A model generated the notes under the pieces. It saw only the letters and a program-made list of their open reading frames with translations. It searched no databases and was not told where the DNA came from. Below are positions 25,121 to 34,817 of a stretch of DNA of 37,690 nucleotides, piece by piece. Every line of letters starts with the position of its first letter. Position 1 is the stretch's first letter. Source of the DNA: an uncultured Bacteroidota bacterium (GTDB taxonomy: Bacteria; Bacteroidota; Bacteroidia; UKL13-3); contig CAINMV010000002.1 in the NCBI GenBank assembly GCA_903850915.1, forward strand, positions 1 through 37,690, read 5' to 3'. The translations under genes and the position numbers were made by a program.

Positions 25121-28100
25121 TCAAATGTCTTTTCCAAGGCAGTCGGTGAGTTTAGAGATGGTATCCAATTCGGGCTTGCAGAAAAAAATACCGCTATTAT
25201 TGCCCTTCCTTACCCCTCTTACAAACAGATAGATTACACCACCAAAATGCTCATCATAATTGAAATCAGGTAAGCGAAGTGCGAGATATTTACATATCGC
25301 AACCGCATAAATATGATATTGAAGATGATAGTTGTTTTCAGCCATAGCCTGCCTTACATTTATATCGTCATAATCCGACAAACGATCACCAAGGAAATTC
25401 GACTTCCAATCCAAGATATAATATTTACCATCTTTCTCAAAAAATAAATCCATCTTTCCATTCATCAATCCCTCTAAATTGTCAAACGACTTCACATGAA
25501 AGGGATATTGCACGGTAGCCAATTTATTAATTTGTTCCGCATGAAACGGCGTCACAACAAAATCAAATTCAAACTCATTCAAACGACTTTCGGTATTAAC
25601 TTCGGACAATGAAAAGCGTTTGTTATTACATTGCAGCGTGCATTGGGTAACATGATCTAGAAGCTCAAGCAGCCCGGCCTCGTATACATTTTGATTACTA
25701 GGCGATAGCCTTTGAAGTGCCGTGGCAATTACTTTCTTCCACAACGACGGATTCGCAAAATTGATAAACTCAAAAATATAGTGCAAAAGATTTCCAGTAA
25801 AGGCACCTTTTTTAAGCTTATGAAAAATGAAATCGCTGTAAGCATCAGTAACCTCTCCAGAAGTAAACTTCGCTGTTGGAGTATGCTCAGTGGTAAGATA
25901 AGAGTAACTTATTTTACGCCAATACTTTTGTGATAATTTAAACCCAATAGCTTTTTTATACTCAATGGGAAAGGTTTTTTGAGCCGGTTGGTATCTATAT
26001 CCGGACAATCGTTGTGGGGCATTTTGCCATTGAATTCCAGCGGGGTTGGATGTTTTAATTACATCAAGAAAGGTTTTTAATGACGACTTTTTATAATAAA
26101 GACTACTATTAACAATACATTGATACTTGGCTCGGGTAATAGCCACATAAATAAGGCGACGATTTTCCTGTTCCAACTGTTTTTTGGCGGCAGCCACCTG
26201 CTCTGCATTAAAAATAGTTGTTGGCCCAAAGTAGTAATCCCCTGTTGCCTCGTCGCGGAAGCTAGCAGCAGTGCCAACATCGGATAACATATCCAAAAAA
26301 GGTGCAATGACAATATTGTATTCCAAGCCCTTGCTCTTATGTATTGTAACTATTTTAACTGCGTCTTCATCACTTTCAATACGTTGTTCAAATTCATCAC
26401 CTTCAACAAATTGACCTTCCACAGCACGTTGAAGCCAGTTGATAAGCTCAACAGGAGAATAATGATTTCGAAATTGAACTTTGTGCAATACTTCTAATAG
26501 CTGAAGGATATTTGATATTCTTCGATCGCCATTTACGCTATTGATATCGAGTAAACGTTTTTTAATGCGATAATCAGTGATAAAGCGCATCAACATTACG
26601 TAAACGCCGTCCTTATTCCATGCAAGCTGATATTCTTTAAACTGCTCCAATACCAATTCTTCGTTACGTAGCTTCAACTCCGAAATTGAGAGACCCGTCA
26701 TTTCGGTAAGCAACGCTTTATTTAAACTAGACGTGTTTATATCTACCACAGCTTGCAATAGATATAAAATCTCCTTGGCTTCAGTTGTCGATGTTATGCG
26801 CGTATCGTCAATGGTGATGGCAGGAATCTTGCATTTCGATAAGTTTTCTCGAATGATTTTACCCTTACTGTTGCTTCGCACTAAAATGCCGATGTCGGAA
26901 GGTTGCACTCGGCGTGTACCATTTTTATCTTGAATCTGATAATTTGAATCGCTAAGCAATTGTATTACGGTAGCGGTAACCGCCTCATATATTTCATCGT
27001 TCTTATCAGCATCCATCACCACAATCGGCACTGCAGGATTTCCACCTATTAAAAGGTTACCCACTTCCTTCTCCTTCTGTGCTTCTACAGTTGTATAATG
27101 AATGGCATGTTCTGCCCCATCATAATGAAAAGTATCAAAATCTTCTTTTGGCAGAAAAAAGGCATTCTGCGCACCAACCATAGCCACAGTAGATCGGTAA
27201 TTAGAATTCATCCCATAGCGATTATCAACTGCCTCGGATGCTCTAAAATAGGTATTGATATCCGCCTTTCTCCACCCATAGATAGATTGCTTTGGGTCAC
27301 CAATATAAAACACAATAGTTGGTGATGTGAATAACGTACTGAAAATCTCATATTGCTTCTTATCTGTATCTTGAAATTCATCGATAAATACTGCACGAAA
27401 TTTCAATTTAATAGCATCAAGCAAATGTTGATTCTTTTGAATCACCGCGGCCTCGTGTAACTTACCAATCATATCCTCAAACGTAAGGAAACTGCGTTGC
27501 TCCTTCTGCTTTTGAATTTCACTGCCTATTTGTTGAATAGCGAATTGAAATAGTTTGTTTGAAAATACGGATAATATATTATTAATGGTGGATTCAGCAT
27601 CAATAATAGGCTCCATTATTTCGAGCGCATCTTTAAATATTTTTTGCACATAATTAACATTGGAATTCGCCCAAATTGTATTTAATAAGTCATCCATCGA
27701 ATCGAGTACACCAGAAAACTTCTTTACCGCATTTAAATTTTTATTTAAACCTGCAATCAGGCTTGCTTTATTGCTTTCGATAGATGCCGCAGCCAACTTG
27801 CGTGACTCCTTAATAATAATGTATTTTGATTCTAAATCGGCTACAATTTTCTTTTGATTATCCTCCGATAAAAAATCCATTCCAGGTGTTTCCAATGAAA
27901 TTAATATTTTACCATTTAACGCATCTTTTATTGTGGAATCTAAAGCATCACGACTAAGAAAATTTGGAATCAGCGCTTTTAAAATAACTTTTTCCAACGT
28001 CACAATATTTTTGCGCCAAAAATGATTTACCTCATCCAATTTCAATTCATTCATGGAGGTTTCATCAAGAGTTTCCGCTCCAAATATTTGATTCGTTTCA

Positions 28101-28504
28101 AAGGCGTATTCGGTGAGGGTTCGCTGACAAAAACTATGAATAGTTAATACCGAAGTCTCATCAAGAAAGAGCAACGCAGATTTTAAACGGAATTCAGTTT
28201 CTAATAATCCAATCTTGGCAATGGCTTGTTTTACAATTTCAGCAATTGTAACATCATCTACTTTTTTCCCTAAACTAGCTAAATGCGCGATCCGAACAAA
28301 CGACCTTACACGTGTCTCAAGTTCAGCCACAGCAGGTTTTGTGAAGGTAACCATCAAAATCTCTTGAATAAGAATATTCTGCTCCAAAATCAAACGCAAA
28401 GTTAATATTGCAATAGAATATGTCTTGCCAGTACCAGCACTAGCTTCAATAAGGTTTCCTTGCTTTAAAGCAACCGTGTCGACTTCAAAATTTTTTAATT
28501 CCAT
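25121..28504 (-). CDS. recB: Exodeoxyribonuclease V beta subunit RecB (helicase-nuclease)
   Basis: The 1127-residue protein has an N-terminal UvrD/Rep-type SF1A helicase, with Walker A ASAGTGKT (21-28, Lys27), Walker B DEFQDTD (375-381), motif IV-like YIGDPKQSIYGWRKAD and HKSKGLEYNIVIAPF. The C-terminal RecB nuclease carries Asp1019 (GKMDLFF), Asp1032 and Lys1034 (ILDWKSN), and then NNYHLQYHIYAVAI and HFGGVIYLFVRGV. The last segments resemble RecB specifically rather than AddA. With RecC and RecD it resects double-strand breaks and prepares recombination ends. It begins one base after the recC stop, so coupling is near certain. It is the last gene of the recD-recC-recB operon. Confidence 0.95.
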   Translation of the reverse strand: MELKNFEVDTVALKQGNLIEASAGTGKTYSIAILTLRLILEQNILIQEILMVTFTKPAVAELETRVRSFVRIAHLASLGKKVDDVTIAEIVKQAIAKIGLLETEFRLKSALLFLDETSVLTIHSFCQRTLTEYAFETNQIFGAETLDETSMNELKLDEVNHFWRKNIVTLEKVILKALIPNFLSRDALDSTIKDALNGKILISLETPGMDFLSEDNQKKIVADLESKYIIIKESRKLAAASIESNKASLIAGLNKNLNAVKKFSGVLDSMDDLLNTIWANSNVNYVQKIFKDALEIMEPIIDAESTINNILSVFSNKLFQFAIQQIGSEIQKQKEQRSFLTFEDMIGKLHEAAVIQKNQHLLDAIKLKFRAVFIDEFQDTDKKQYEIFSTLFTSPTIVFYIGDPKQSIYGWRKADINTYFRASEAVDNRYGMNSNYRSTVAMVGAQNAFFLPKEDFDTFHYDGAEHAIHYTTVEAQKEKEVGNLLIGGNPAVPIVVMDADKNDEIYEAVTATVIQLLSDSNYQIQDKNGTRRVQPSDIGILVRSNSKGKIIRENLSKCKIPAITIDDTRITSTTEAKEILYLLQAVVDINTSSLNKALLTEMTGLSISELKLRNEELVLEQFKEYQLAWNKDGVYVMLMRFITDYRIKKRLLDINSVNGDRRISNILQLLEVLHKVQFRNHYSPVELINWLQRAVEGQFVEGDEFEQRIESDEDAVKIVTIHKSKGLEYNIVIAPFLDMLSDVGTAASFRDEATGDYYFGPTTIFNAEQVAAAKKQLEQENRRLIYVAITRAKYQCIVNSSLYYKKSSLKTFLDVIKTSNPAGIQWQNAPQRLSGYRYQPAQKTFPIEYKKAIGFKLSQKYWRKISYSYLTTEHTPTAKFTSGEVTDAYSDFIFHKLKKGAFTGNLLHYIFEFINFANPSLWKKVIATALQRLSPSNQNVYEAGLLELLDHVTQCTLQCNNKRFSLSEVNTESRLNEFEFDFVVTPFHAEQINKLATVQYPFHVKSFDNLEGLMNGKMDLFFEKDGKYYILDWKSNFLGDRLSDYDDINVRQAMAENNYHLQYHIYAVAICKYLALRLPDFNYDEHFGGVIYLFVRGVRKGNNSGIFFCKPELDTISKLTDCLGKDI

Positions 28505-28505
28505 G

Positions 28506-31500
28506 TTATTTTATTATTCCTGGCAAAATACAATTTACCGAATCAATTATTAATTTTGTGTTTGTGCGTATCGCTTCGAAATTCTCTTCAGAGAAGAAAT
28601 CCAAATAATATGATTTTGAGATATAGTCATCTTCAAACAAATGAATGTATTTATCATTCTTCATTTTTTCTATAGCGCCGATGAAATCCAAAGCATCTTT
28701 CTCGAAAATTTCTAACGGAAAGTCAGGATAAAATAAAAACGGTTCCTTAAAGCCTGAGCAATAGTATTCTACTATCTTCTCGAGTTGAGTAATTGCATCA
28801 GCTTGACTTATACAATTTGGCAATGATTGGGTTACTTTAGAGAATTTAAAATCGAGATAATAAAGGTCAATATTGAAGCCTTGAGCATGCGCTAGCAAAA
28901 AAGAAACATAGGCTTGAATGATATATTTATTTTTATTCTTAGAATCAGAAATGGCAATTAGTCGATTGCCATAAACAGAATTAATAGTACCTGTGATTAA
29001 ACTGCCTCCAATGGTTAAATTTACTGCAATTGGTTTATGTTCCAATCCTTGTGAAACGTCTTTAATCTGTTGGATTTTAGGCATCGTTGATTCAATTGCC
29101 TTTTCAAATTCTAGCTCTCCACTATTTTTAAGAGGTAAAAAACCCATAAGATGAAGTCGCTCAAAATACGTGCGATAGGATGATTCAGGCATCTGCAATA
29201 GGTCGTCTTTGAGCTTCCAATTACTCAAAAAATCTAATTCAAAAATTTCAGTATCAGGCAATAAAAGTTTTTCATCGCGATAATAAACCCCAAGTCCTTT
29301 ATTAAAATACCATTTGATCGGATTTTTTATAAACTTAAGAAGTTGATCTGTATTGATCTCTGAAAAGTCAAAATCAGGAGCATCATTTTTACTTGATGTA
29401 ATATTGGTGGTTGCTGTGTATTTATCATCGCTTAGATATGACACCAAACCGCTGCCATTAAAATAACGTTGACTAAAGCCATGTAGTGGGTGGGTTGTAA
29501 TAATTTTTGACTTCAAAGTATCCTCTTGGTTAGGCGTTCCTTGAATTATATATTCTACTAGCTCATCAACCAAGGAAGATGGAGGTATCTTAGTACCATC
29601 TTTCGCGCTTCTGCCAATAAAACTAAGATAAAACGACTCTTCGGCACTCAATATCGTTTCTAAAAAAAGATGCTTGTCATTGTCCTTAACATTTCGATCC
29701 CCCTTTCTTCTCTGACTTTCAATAAGATTAAAACTCAACTTATTTTCCTTGCGTGGAAATTTATCAAAGTTCATTCCCAACATCGCTACCACCTTAAATG
29801 GAATGCTTCGCATGGGTATCAGTGAACAAAAGGTTATTCCAGCTCCTGCAAATGCCATAGCTTTGGTTTCAGAAGTCAATATTTCTAAAAAGCTATGTTT
29901 AAAGACATCGAATCCAATAGGCTCATTGCTAATTTCTTCAAGTAACGTAAGTTTTTCGAGATATGAAATTAGTCGATGGTAATCCTCGTCGTCGGTTTCT
30001 GCGGCTTGAAAAACTAGCGACTCAATAAGTTCCTGTAAATACAAACTCCATTGCGCAATACTACGAGGCTTTGATCGCTGCCGAATAGTATACTCCAACA
30101 TTTGCATCATATGCCAAAAACGAATGAGCTCTTGGGCATCTGTACCTTCTATAGAATCAAGTGGAATTAATATATCATCATCAATATTTAAAATTGGCTC
30201 ACCACTAATACAGATGCCATAAATAATCCGTTTCAAACCATATTGCCAACTAAGTAAACGGGTATCATCATTTTTGTCGCCAACGGTTCCAAAACGGATG
30301 TTTGCCGCATCAACTGTCTTACGAATTAAATCGACATCCGAAATCCCAAAGCGCTCCCTAATATATTTAGATTCCAAAAGCTGTAAAATCTCCTCCGCTT
30401 TAAAACTCTCTGGATGCAAGCTTAATATCGTTTCAATAGATGTAAAAAATGTATTTCCTTCCGACAAATTTTCATCAGCAATGGTATATGGAAATGAATA
30501 GGGTGCATTATCGAAAACAGCTCTGATATATGGCGCGTAGCTATTAATATCGCTTACCATAACCACAATGTCGCGTGGAGAATATTCAGCACTGGATTGC
30601 TCAACTCTATTCACCAAATAATTGTAAAGCACCTCTACCTCCCGAACAATAGTGTAACACGAATTTACAGTTATCGATGCGTCGACTAGATCCGATTCAT
30701 TAATTTGATTGCGGCTTTCAACAGGAGCATTAAAATAAATATCGTGTTGTATCTTCTTTAATAATGTTGTTGGATCAGCTGGCTCTAAAGCTAAGCTATC
30801 ATTATAATTATTAATGTAAGACTCTTCTTCAAAAAGCAAGGAGAAACTTTCTTTAATGATTGTACCCCAACTATTAAGCAATTCATTACCAACCATGGCA
30901 AAATTCCCTGCAGGCCCTTTCCGCTTCGACTTTTGCACAATACGTGCGATTTCCTTCTCTGAATGATCTTCCAACCAATAAGATGCGGGTGCAGGATTAA
31001 GAAGATAGAACTGAATAGAGATGTGTTTTGATAACTCATAGAACAATCTCAAATAAGCTGGTGTAATTACAGCAATACCAAAAAAGTGAACATGTGGTAA
31101 CTTGCTTTTTAATATTTTTAATTTATCCGGTTGGGCCAAAAACTGAATTATGGCATGTATAGCGTCCGTTTTGTCGAGCATCACGCCTTTAGAATCTTGA
31201 TAAATCTTGAGCCATATATAGTGCTGCCATTCTTGAATGTCTGACATTTTCTTCGTCTCTTTCCATGCTGTAATTATCTCTGGACGATATACTTGATATT
31301 GATCAAAAAGGTCGGCCACCTTTGAGGCAAGTGCAATTCTCTTAATGTCATGATTTTTATAATATACAGCGATAAAAGGAAACTGCTTGATGAAATCAGC
31401 ATCATTTAATAAGTGGTAAACACTCCATTTTATATAATCCGAACTAATAACAGGCTTATCGTAGCCACCTAGCCAAAAGTAAATTAAAGAAACCAAATCA

Positions 31501-31697
31501 TTCGGCTTTTTGAATGCGCAGTTGGCAGCAATACCAAGGTGTTCGGCTAACTTAATTTTAAGCCAGTTATTCATACCGTCGGTTTGCGTTACAATTTGCT
31601 GTTGAGCAAATACACCATTATGATTTTCCTTTAAATCAATGGCGAGCTGTTTCGCTAATTTAGGCAACGCATTTGAAACGTAAAGTTGTATAGCCAT
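28506..31697 (-). CDS. recC: Exodeoxyribonuclease V gamma subunit RecC
   Basis: The 1063-residue RecC homologue is the scaffold that splits the DNA strands and scans for Chi. The N terminus follows the RecC pattern (LYVSNALPKLAKQLA, then QTDGMNNWLKIKLAEHLGIAANCAF), and the middle has YSPRDIVVMVSDINSYAPYIRAVF and PFKVVAMLGMNFDKFPR. The C-terminal nuclease-like domain seen in E. coli RecC, which has lost catalytic residues, appears to be represented by the last 300 residues. It starts five bases after the recD stop and ends one base before recB. I cannot predict the Chi sequence it reads. Confidence 0.93.
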   Translation of the reverse strand: MAIQLYVSNALPKLAKQLAIDLKENHNGVFAQQQIVTQTDGMNNWLKIKLAEHLGIAANCAFKKPNDLVSLIYFWLGGYDKPVISSDYIKWSVYHLLNDADFIKQFPFIAVYYKNHDIKRIALASKVADLFDQYQVYRPEIITAWKETKKMSDIQEWQHYIWLKIYQDSKGVMLDKTDAIHAIIQFLAQPDKLKILKSKLPHVHFFGIAVITPAYLRLFYELSKHISIQFYLLNPAPASYWLEDHSEKEIARIVQKSKRKGPAGNFAMVGNELLNSWGTIIKESFSLLFEEESYINNYNDSLALEPADPTTLLKKIQHDIYFNAPVESRNQINESDLVDASITVNSCYTIVREVEVLYNYLVNRVEQSSAEYSPRDIVVMVSDINSYAPYIRAVFDNAPYSFPYTIADENLSEGNTFFTSIETILSLHPESFKAEEILQLLESKYIRERFGISDVDLIRKTVDAANIRFGTVGDKNDDTRLLSWQYGLKRIIYGICISGEPILNIDDDILIPLDSIEGTDAQELIRFWHMMQMLEYTIRQRSKPRSIAQWSLYLQELIESLVFQAAETDDEDYHRLISYLEKLTLLEEISNEPIGFDVFKHSFLEILTSETKAMAFAGAGITFCSLIPMRSIPFKVVAMLGMNFDKFPRKENKLSFNLIESQRRKGDRNVKDNDKHLFLETILSAEESFYLSFIGRSAKDGTKIPPSSLVDELVEYIIQGTPNQEDTLKSKIITTHPLHGFSQRYFNGSGLVSYLSDDKYTATTNITSSKNDAPDFDFSEINTDQLLKFIKNPIKWYFNKGLGVYYRDEKLLLPDTEIFELDFLSNWKLKDDLLQMPESSYRTYFERLHLMGFLPLKNSGELEFEKAIESTMPKIQQIKDVSQGLEHKPIAVNLTIGGSLITGTINSVYGNRLIAISDSKNKNKYIIQAYVSFLLAHAQGFNIDLYYLDFKFSKVTQSLPNCISQADAITQLEKIVEYYCSGFKEPFLFYPDFPLEIFEKDALDFIGAIEKMKNDKYIHLFEDDYISKSYYLDFFSEENFEAIRTNTKLIIDSVNCILPGIIK

Positions 31698-31702
31698 TGT
31701 TT

Positions 31703-33502
31703 TTATTTTACTTGTATTTCGTCAAAACGATTTAATATTCCGGAGATCCTTTTTACACTTGCTTTAGCCGACATAAGCAATAAATCCTCTGAAGCCAATA
31801 AAACAATATTTTCTTTGGCACGTGTGATGGCCGTATAGAGTAACTCACGGGTTAAAAGCTGAGCACCATAATTTTCCGGCAATAAAACCAAAACATTGGC
31901 GTATTCAGAACCTTGGCTTTTGTGAACCGTCATGGCAAACACCGTTTCAGCATTCGCTAAATATCCTGGCATCACCGAACGAATATTTTTGTTACTATCC
32001 TCAAACCATGTTCTAAGGTTTCCATTCTCATCTTTACGAAGTAGTCCAATGTCGCCATTAAAAAGGTTTAAATCCGGATAATTCTTAGTAATTATTATCG
32101 GACGATTTTCATAAAAGTCGCCAGAAATTTGAAGCAAACCGCGTTGTTGTAAAAAGCGTTCGATGTCTTTATTCACTTTATAAACCCCTTGTGGACCCTC
32201 TCTTACAGCGCAAAGCACGCGCAACTGGTTCAGCTTTTTAAGTGCATAAGCAATATCGGGTTCTTGTATGTAAGCAGCATAGTCCTTGATGAAATTTTCG
32301 AAAATCGCCTTATTATCGCTAGGGTATATATGAACTGAATTTTGCGATACAACTTTAACAAAATCTAGTAATTCATTAACTTCATTATGAATAATTGCTT
32401 GACTAAACTTACCAATACCACTATCACTTCTAAAGCGATGACTTTTTTGCAACTCCACGATATGTCCTGCTAAAATATGTCTCTGAGGGATAATATTTCC
32501 AATTGGAATTTGTCTGTTGACATCCGGAATAAAATGATGAATAAACTCCGAGATTACAGTGGTAAAAGAATTAGCAGCACCAGATGCATTGCATAAATCC
32601 CCGAACAAGCTCCCGGCTTCTACCGAAGCCAATTGATTTTTATCTCCAAGTAAAATAACACGCGTATTTGGTCCAATAGCATCAAGTAATTTGGAGAAGA
32701 CCGCAACATCAATCATCGAAGCCTCATCCACAATCACAACATCAAATGGAAGTGGATTGGACTGGTTATGTTTAAAATTAACCGAGTTAGGAATATATCC
32801 TAAAAGGCGATGTATGGTATTTGGCGTTAGTGATTTAAGCTTTTCTGACACCGATGCGTCGACGGGCAAAACTGATTGTTTTAAAGACTCAGCCATACGC
32901 ATTGCCGCCTTACCGGTAGGGGCGGCCAAGGCAACAGAAGCATTTGGTTGAATAGAAAACAAAACAGAAAGTATTTTCGCGACTGTTGTGGTTTTACCTG
33001 TGCCAGGACCACCCGTAATCATCGAAAAATCATACATAATACTTTGTATAACAGCCACCATCTGCCAATCTGTTTTTTCTTGCTCAGTTGCATTTAGAAG
33101 ATCATAATTAGCTGCAAAACTATGGAGGAGGTTATTATGCTTCAACAATGTATCTTGCCTTTCTATTTGACGCCCTGCACCCTGCTTTAGCAAACGTTCA
33201 ATAGATTTCAAGATATTTGTTTCATACGTAAAATAACGATGTAAGTAGAGTCGATTATTGTGCAGTACAAATGGAAGAATTTGTTCTGTATCGGTGCTAA
33301 TTACAGTCGAAAGAAGAGGTAAATTCTTTGCTGGAAAAATTCGCGAAAACGGAATTTCATCAGCGATATGTTCCATTTCGGAGGTATCAATGCATATATG
33401 TCCCTCTTGCAAACGCTTTGAAACCAAGTATGCGTATGGTCGTATCTTGTCCTCTTTAAAAAAATCAGCAAAATGTTGATGAATATCGTTTGTCGTAATC
33501 AT
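31703..33502 (-). CDS. recD: Exodeoxyribonuclease V alpha subunit RecD
   Basis: The 599-residue SF1B helicase is the 5'-3' motor of RecBCD. Walker A is TGGPGTGKTTT (Lys170), Walker B is VVIVDEASMIDV, and the C-terminal UvrD-like part shows VFAMTVHKSQGSEYANVLVLLP and ELLYTAITRAKENIVLLAS. Length is close to E. coli RecD (about 608), and no long N-terminal extension of RecD2 type is present. It is the first gene of the operon, followed by recC after five bases. The 500 bases upstream have no clear promoter by the TAnnTTTG criterion. Confidence 0.95.
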   Translation of the reverse strand: MITTNDIHQHFADFFKEDKIRPYAYLVSKRLQEGHICIDTSEMEHIADEIPFSRIFPAKNLPLLSTVISTDTEQILPFVLHNNRLYLHRYFTYETNILKSIERLLKQGAGRQIERQDTLLKHNNLLHSFAANYDLLNATEQEKTDWQMVAVIQSIMYDFSMITGGPGTGKTTTVAKILSVLFSIQPNASVALAAPTGKAAMRMAESLKQSVLPVDASVSEKLKSLTPNTIHRLLGYIPNSVNFKHNQSNPLPFDVVIVDEASMIDVAVFSKLLDAIGPNTRVILLGDKNQLASVEAGSLFGDLCNASGAANSFTTVISEFIHHFIPDVNRQIPIGNIIPQRHILAGHIVELQKSHRFRSDSGIGKFSQAIIHNEVNELLDFVKVVSQNSVHIYPSDNKAIFENFIKDYAAYIQEPDIAYALKKLNQLRVLCAVREGPQGVYKVNKDIERFLQQRGLLQISGDFYENRPIIITKNYPDLNLFNGDIGLLRKDENGNLRTWFEDSNKNIRSVMPGYLANAETVFAMTVHKSQGSEYANVLVLLPENYGAQLLTRELLYTAITRAKENIVLLASEDLLLMSAKASVKRISGILNRFDEIQVK

Positions 33503-34002
33503 AGTGGTTATATAAATTTTCTTATCTCTGTTCCTAAATTAACATCTTTTAGGCGATGGGCCAATGATTAAAGCAGCGAAAAATAAACTAATCTAGAAAG
33601 TAATACAATGGTTCAAATATTCTTCGTGTAAACTTGATAAAGACAATTTATAAAGTATATATCATTTTTATCTGTTTGTTCGTCAACCCACGACTTTGAA
33701 TTTAAACCTGTGTTTCTTTGCTTATTAACAATAGACCCAACTCCAACAACCAAGCCTAGATGCAATAAATGTTTCCATAACATCACAAAATTATAAATAA
33801 AACACCTTCCAAAGCTTTAATTTTATAAGTACAAGAAATTTAACATTAATGAGATAAAAACAAAGAAACTATTACGGCAAATACAATTACAATTGAATAT
33901 CAATAAGGCAATATAATTAACAGGCTGCAATACTACAACTTAAGTATGCAATATGATTGCATACTTAAGTAAAATAAAGAATGAAAATTATCTGAAAGTT
34001 GA
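33503..34002. other. Non-coding AT-rich spacer between recD and the small lipoprotein gene
   Basis: No convincing coding region, tRNA or known RNA motif was seen in about 500 bases. It has many A/T runs and one clear structure: the inverted repeat at 33938-33970 described separately. Confidence 0.6.
33938..33970. repeat. Perfect 15-bp inverted repeat
   Basis: ACTTAAGTATGCAAT (33938-33952) is followed by three bases and its exact reverse complement (33956-33970). It lies 33 bases past the stop of the small lipoprotein gene on the minus strand. No T-run follows on either strand, so it is not a standard terminator. It could be a transcript-end stabilising hairpin or a protein-binding palindrome. 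Confidence 0.85.
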
Positions 34003-34245
34003 TTATTTTCTAGAATGATACTTCCCACGAGTTTGATAGTAATAACGAGAGCGATTTTGATTTTTAATTGCGTTTTTATTCGCACTAACAGGCATACGAA
34101 CATGGCCTTTATGGAAATGGCCTTTATAGTCGACAGAGGGGCTAATGTAAACTGGCTTTTTGGCTTCAGAATCATAAGACATCTTGTTATCACAGCCCAC
34201 AAGCATCAAAAACAATGAGGCAAACAAGAGCAAAAGAATACGCAT
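34003..34245 (-). CDS. Small basic lipoprotein, hypothetical
   Basis: The 80-residue product has a hydrophobic signal peptide and a lipobox LVGC (Cys18). The mature part is very basic and aromatic, with FHKGHVRMPVSANKNAIKN and RSRYYYQTRGKYHSRK. I recall short Bacteroidota proteins with the same KGHVR and YYYQTRGKY patterns, but the function is unknown to me. A basic, lipidated peptide of this kind would sit at the membrane surface and could bind polyanions such as lipopolysaccharide or nucleic acid; this is inference. It stands alone between recD and the phosphatase gene and is followed by the inverted repeat. Confidence 0.75.
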   Translation of the reverse strand: MRILLLLFASLFLMLVGCDNKMSYDSEAKKPVYISPSVDYKGHFHKGHVRMPVSANKNAIKNQNRSRYYYQTRGKYHSRK

Positions 34246-34786
34246 AGAATCTATTAATTACGGCAACCAATAATGATAAGGGAGCAAATTACCAGCTTTG
34301 GTGGTATTTTAAAAGCCTGATGCGAATATCTGTAATTAGTTTAACTAAAAATGAACAACGTAAAATAATTGCCAAAAAAAATAAACTATTTTCGAAATTT
34401 GCAGTTTAACGAATTTATGCAATAACCGAATTATCCTTTTGATCAATCTTAGGAAACGACTTAGGCTATTAATACAATGTTCGATTTCATAAACTTTAAT
34501 TTTTACTTCATTTCTGAAGGTTTTAAGGAACATATATTGTGACATTAGTAATTTAAAAAGCAACCAAAATGTTAATTAAACCAAAAAAACATTTCAGTCT
34601 TTTGACTTGAGTATTATTATTTTCTAGTGGTTGAAATCAAAAACTAACTGTTAAAAATATGATTTTAAAATTCAAATAACATTATTAAATATTAATTCGA
34701 AAATAATAATAGAAAGGAAATATTATAATGTCTTTTTAGTGCTATTTTGATAATATAAAAAACAAATGCAGTTAATGTGACATGGG
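34246..34786. other. Non-coding AT-rich spacer upstream of the multi-domain phosphatase
   Basis: About 540 bases with strong A/T bias. No supported coding region was found; the one short open frame here (34345-34563, minus) is compositionally biased and unlike a protein. The only signal I see is the promoter element at its right end. Confidence 0.6.
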
Positions 34787-34794
34787 TAAGTTTG
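34787..34794 (+). promoter_or_regulatory. Promoter -7 element of the multi-domain phosphatase gene
   Basis: TAAGTTTG matches TAnnTTTG and lies 23 bases before the ATG at 34818. No good -33 element was found. Confidence 0.45.
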
Positions 34795-34817
34795 TAAACA
34801 AAAAACGTCCCCATTTC

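Noticed and set aside
34345-34563. Short minus-strand frame in the AT-rich spacer
   Set aside because: Lys/Ile/Leu/Phe-rich translation typical of random AT-rich DNA, no signal peptide or motif, no promoter.
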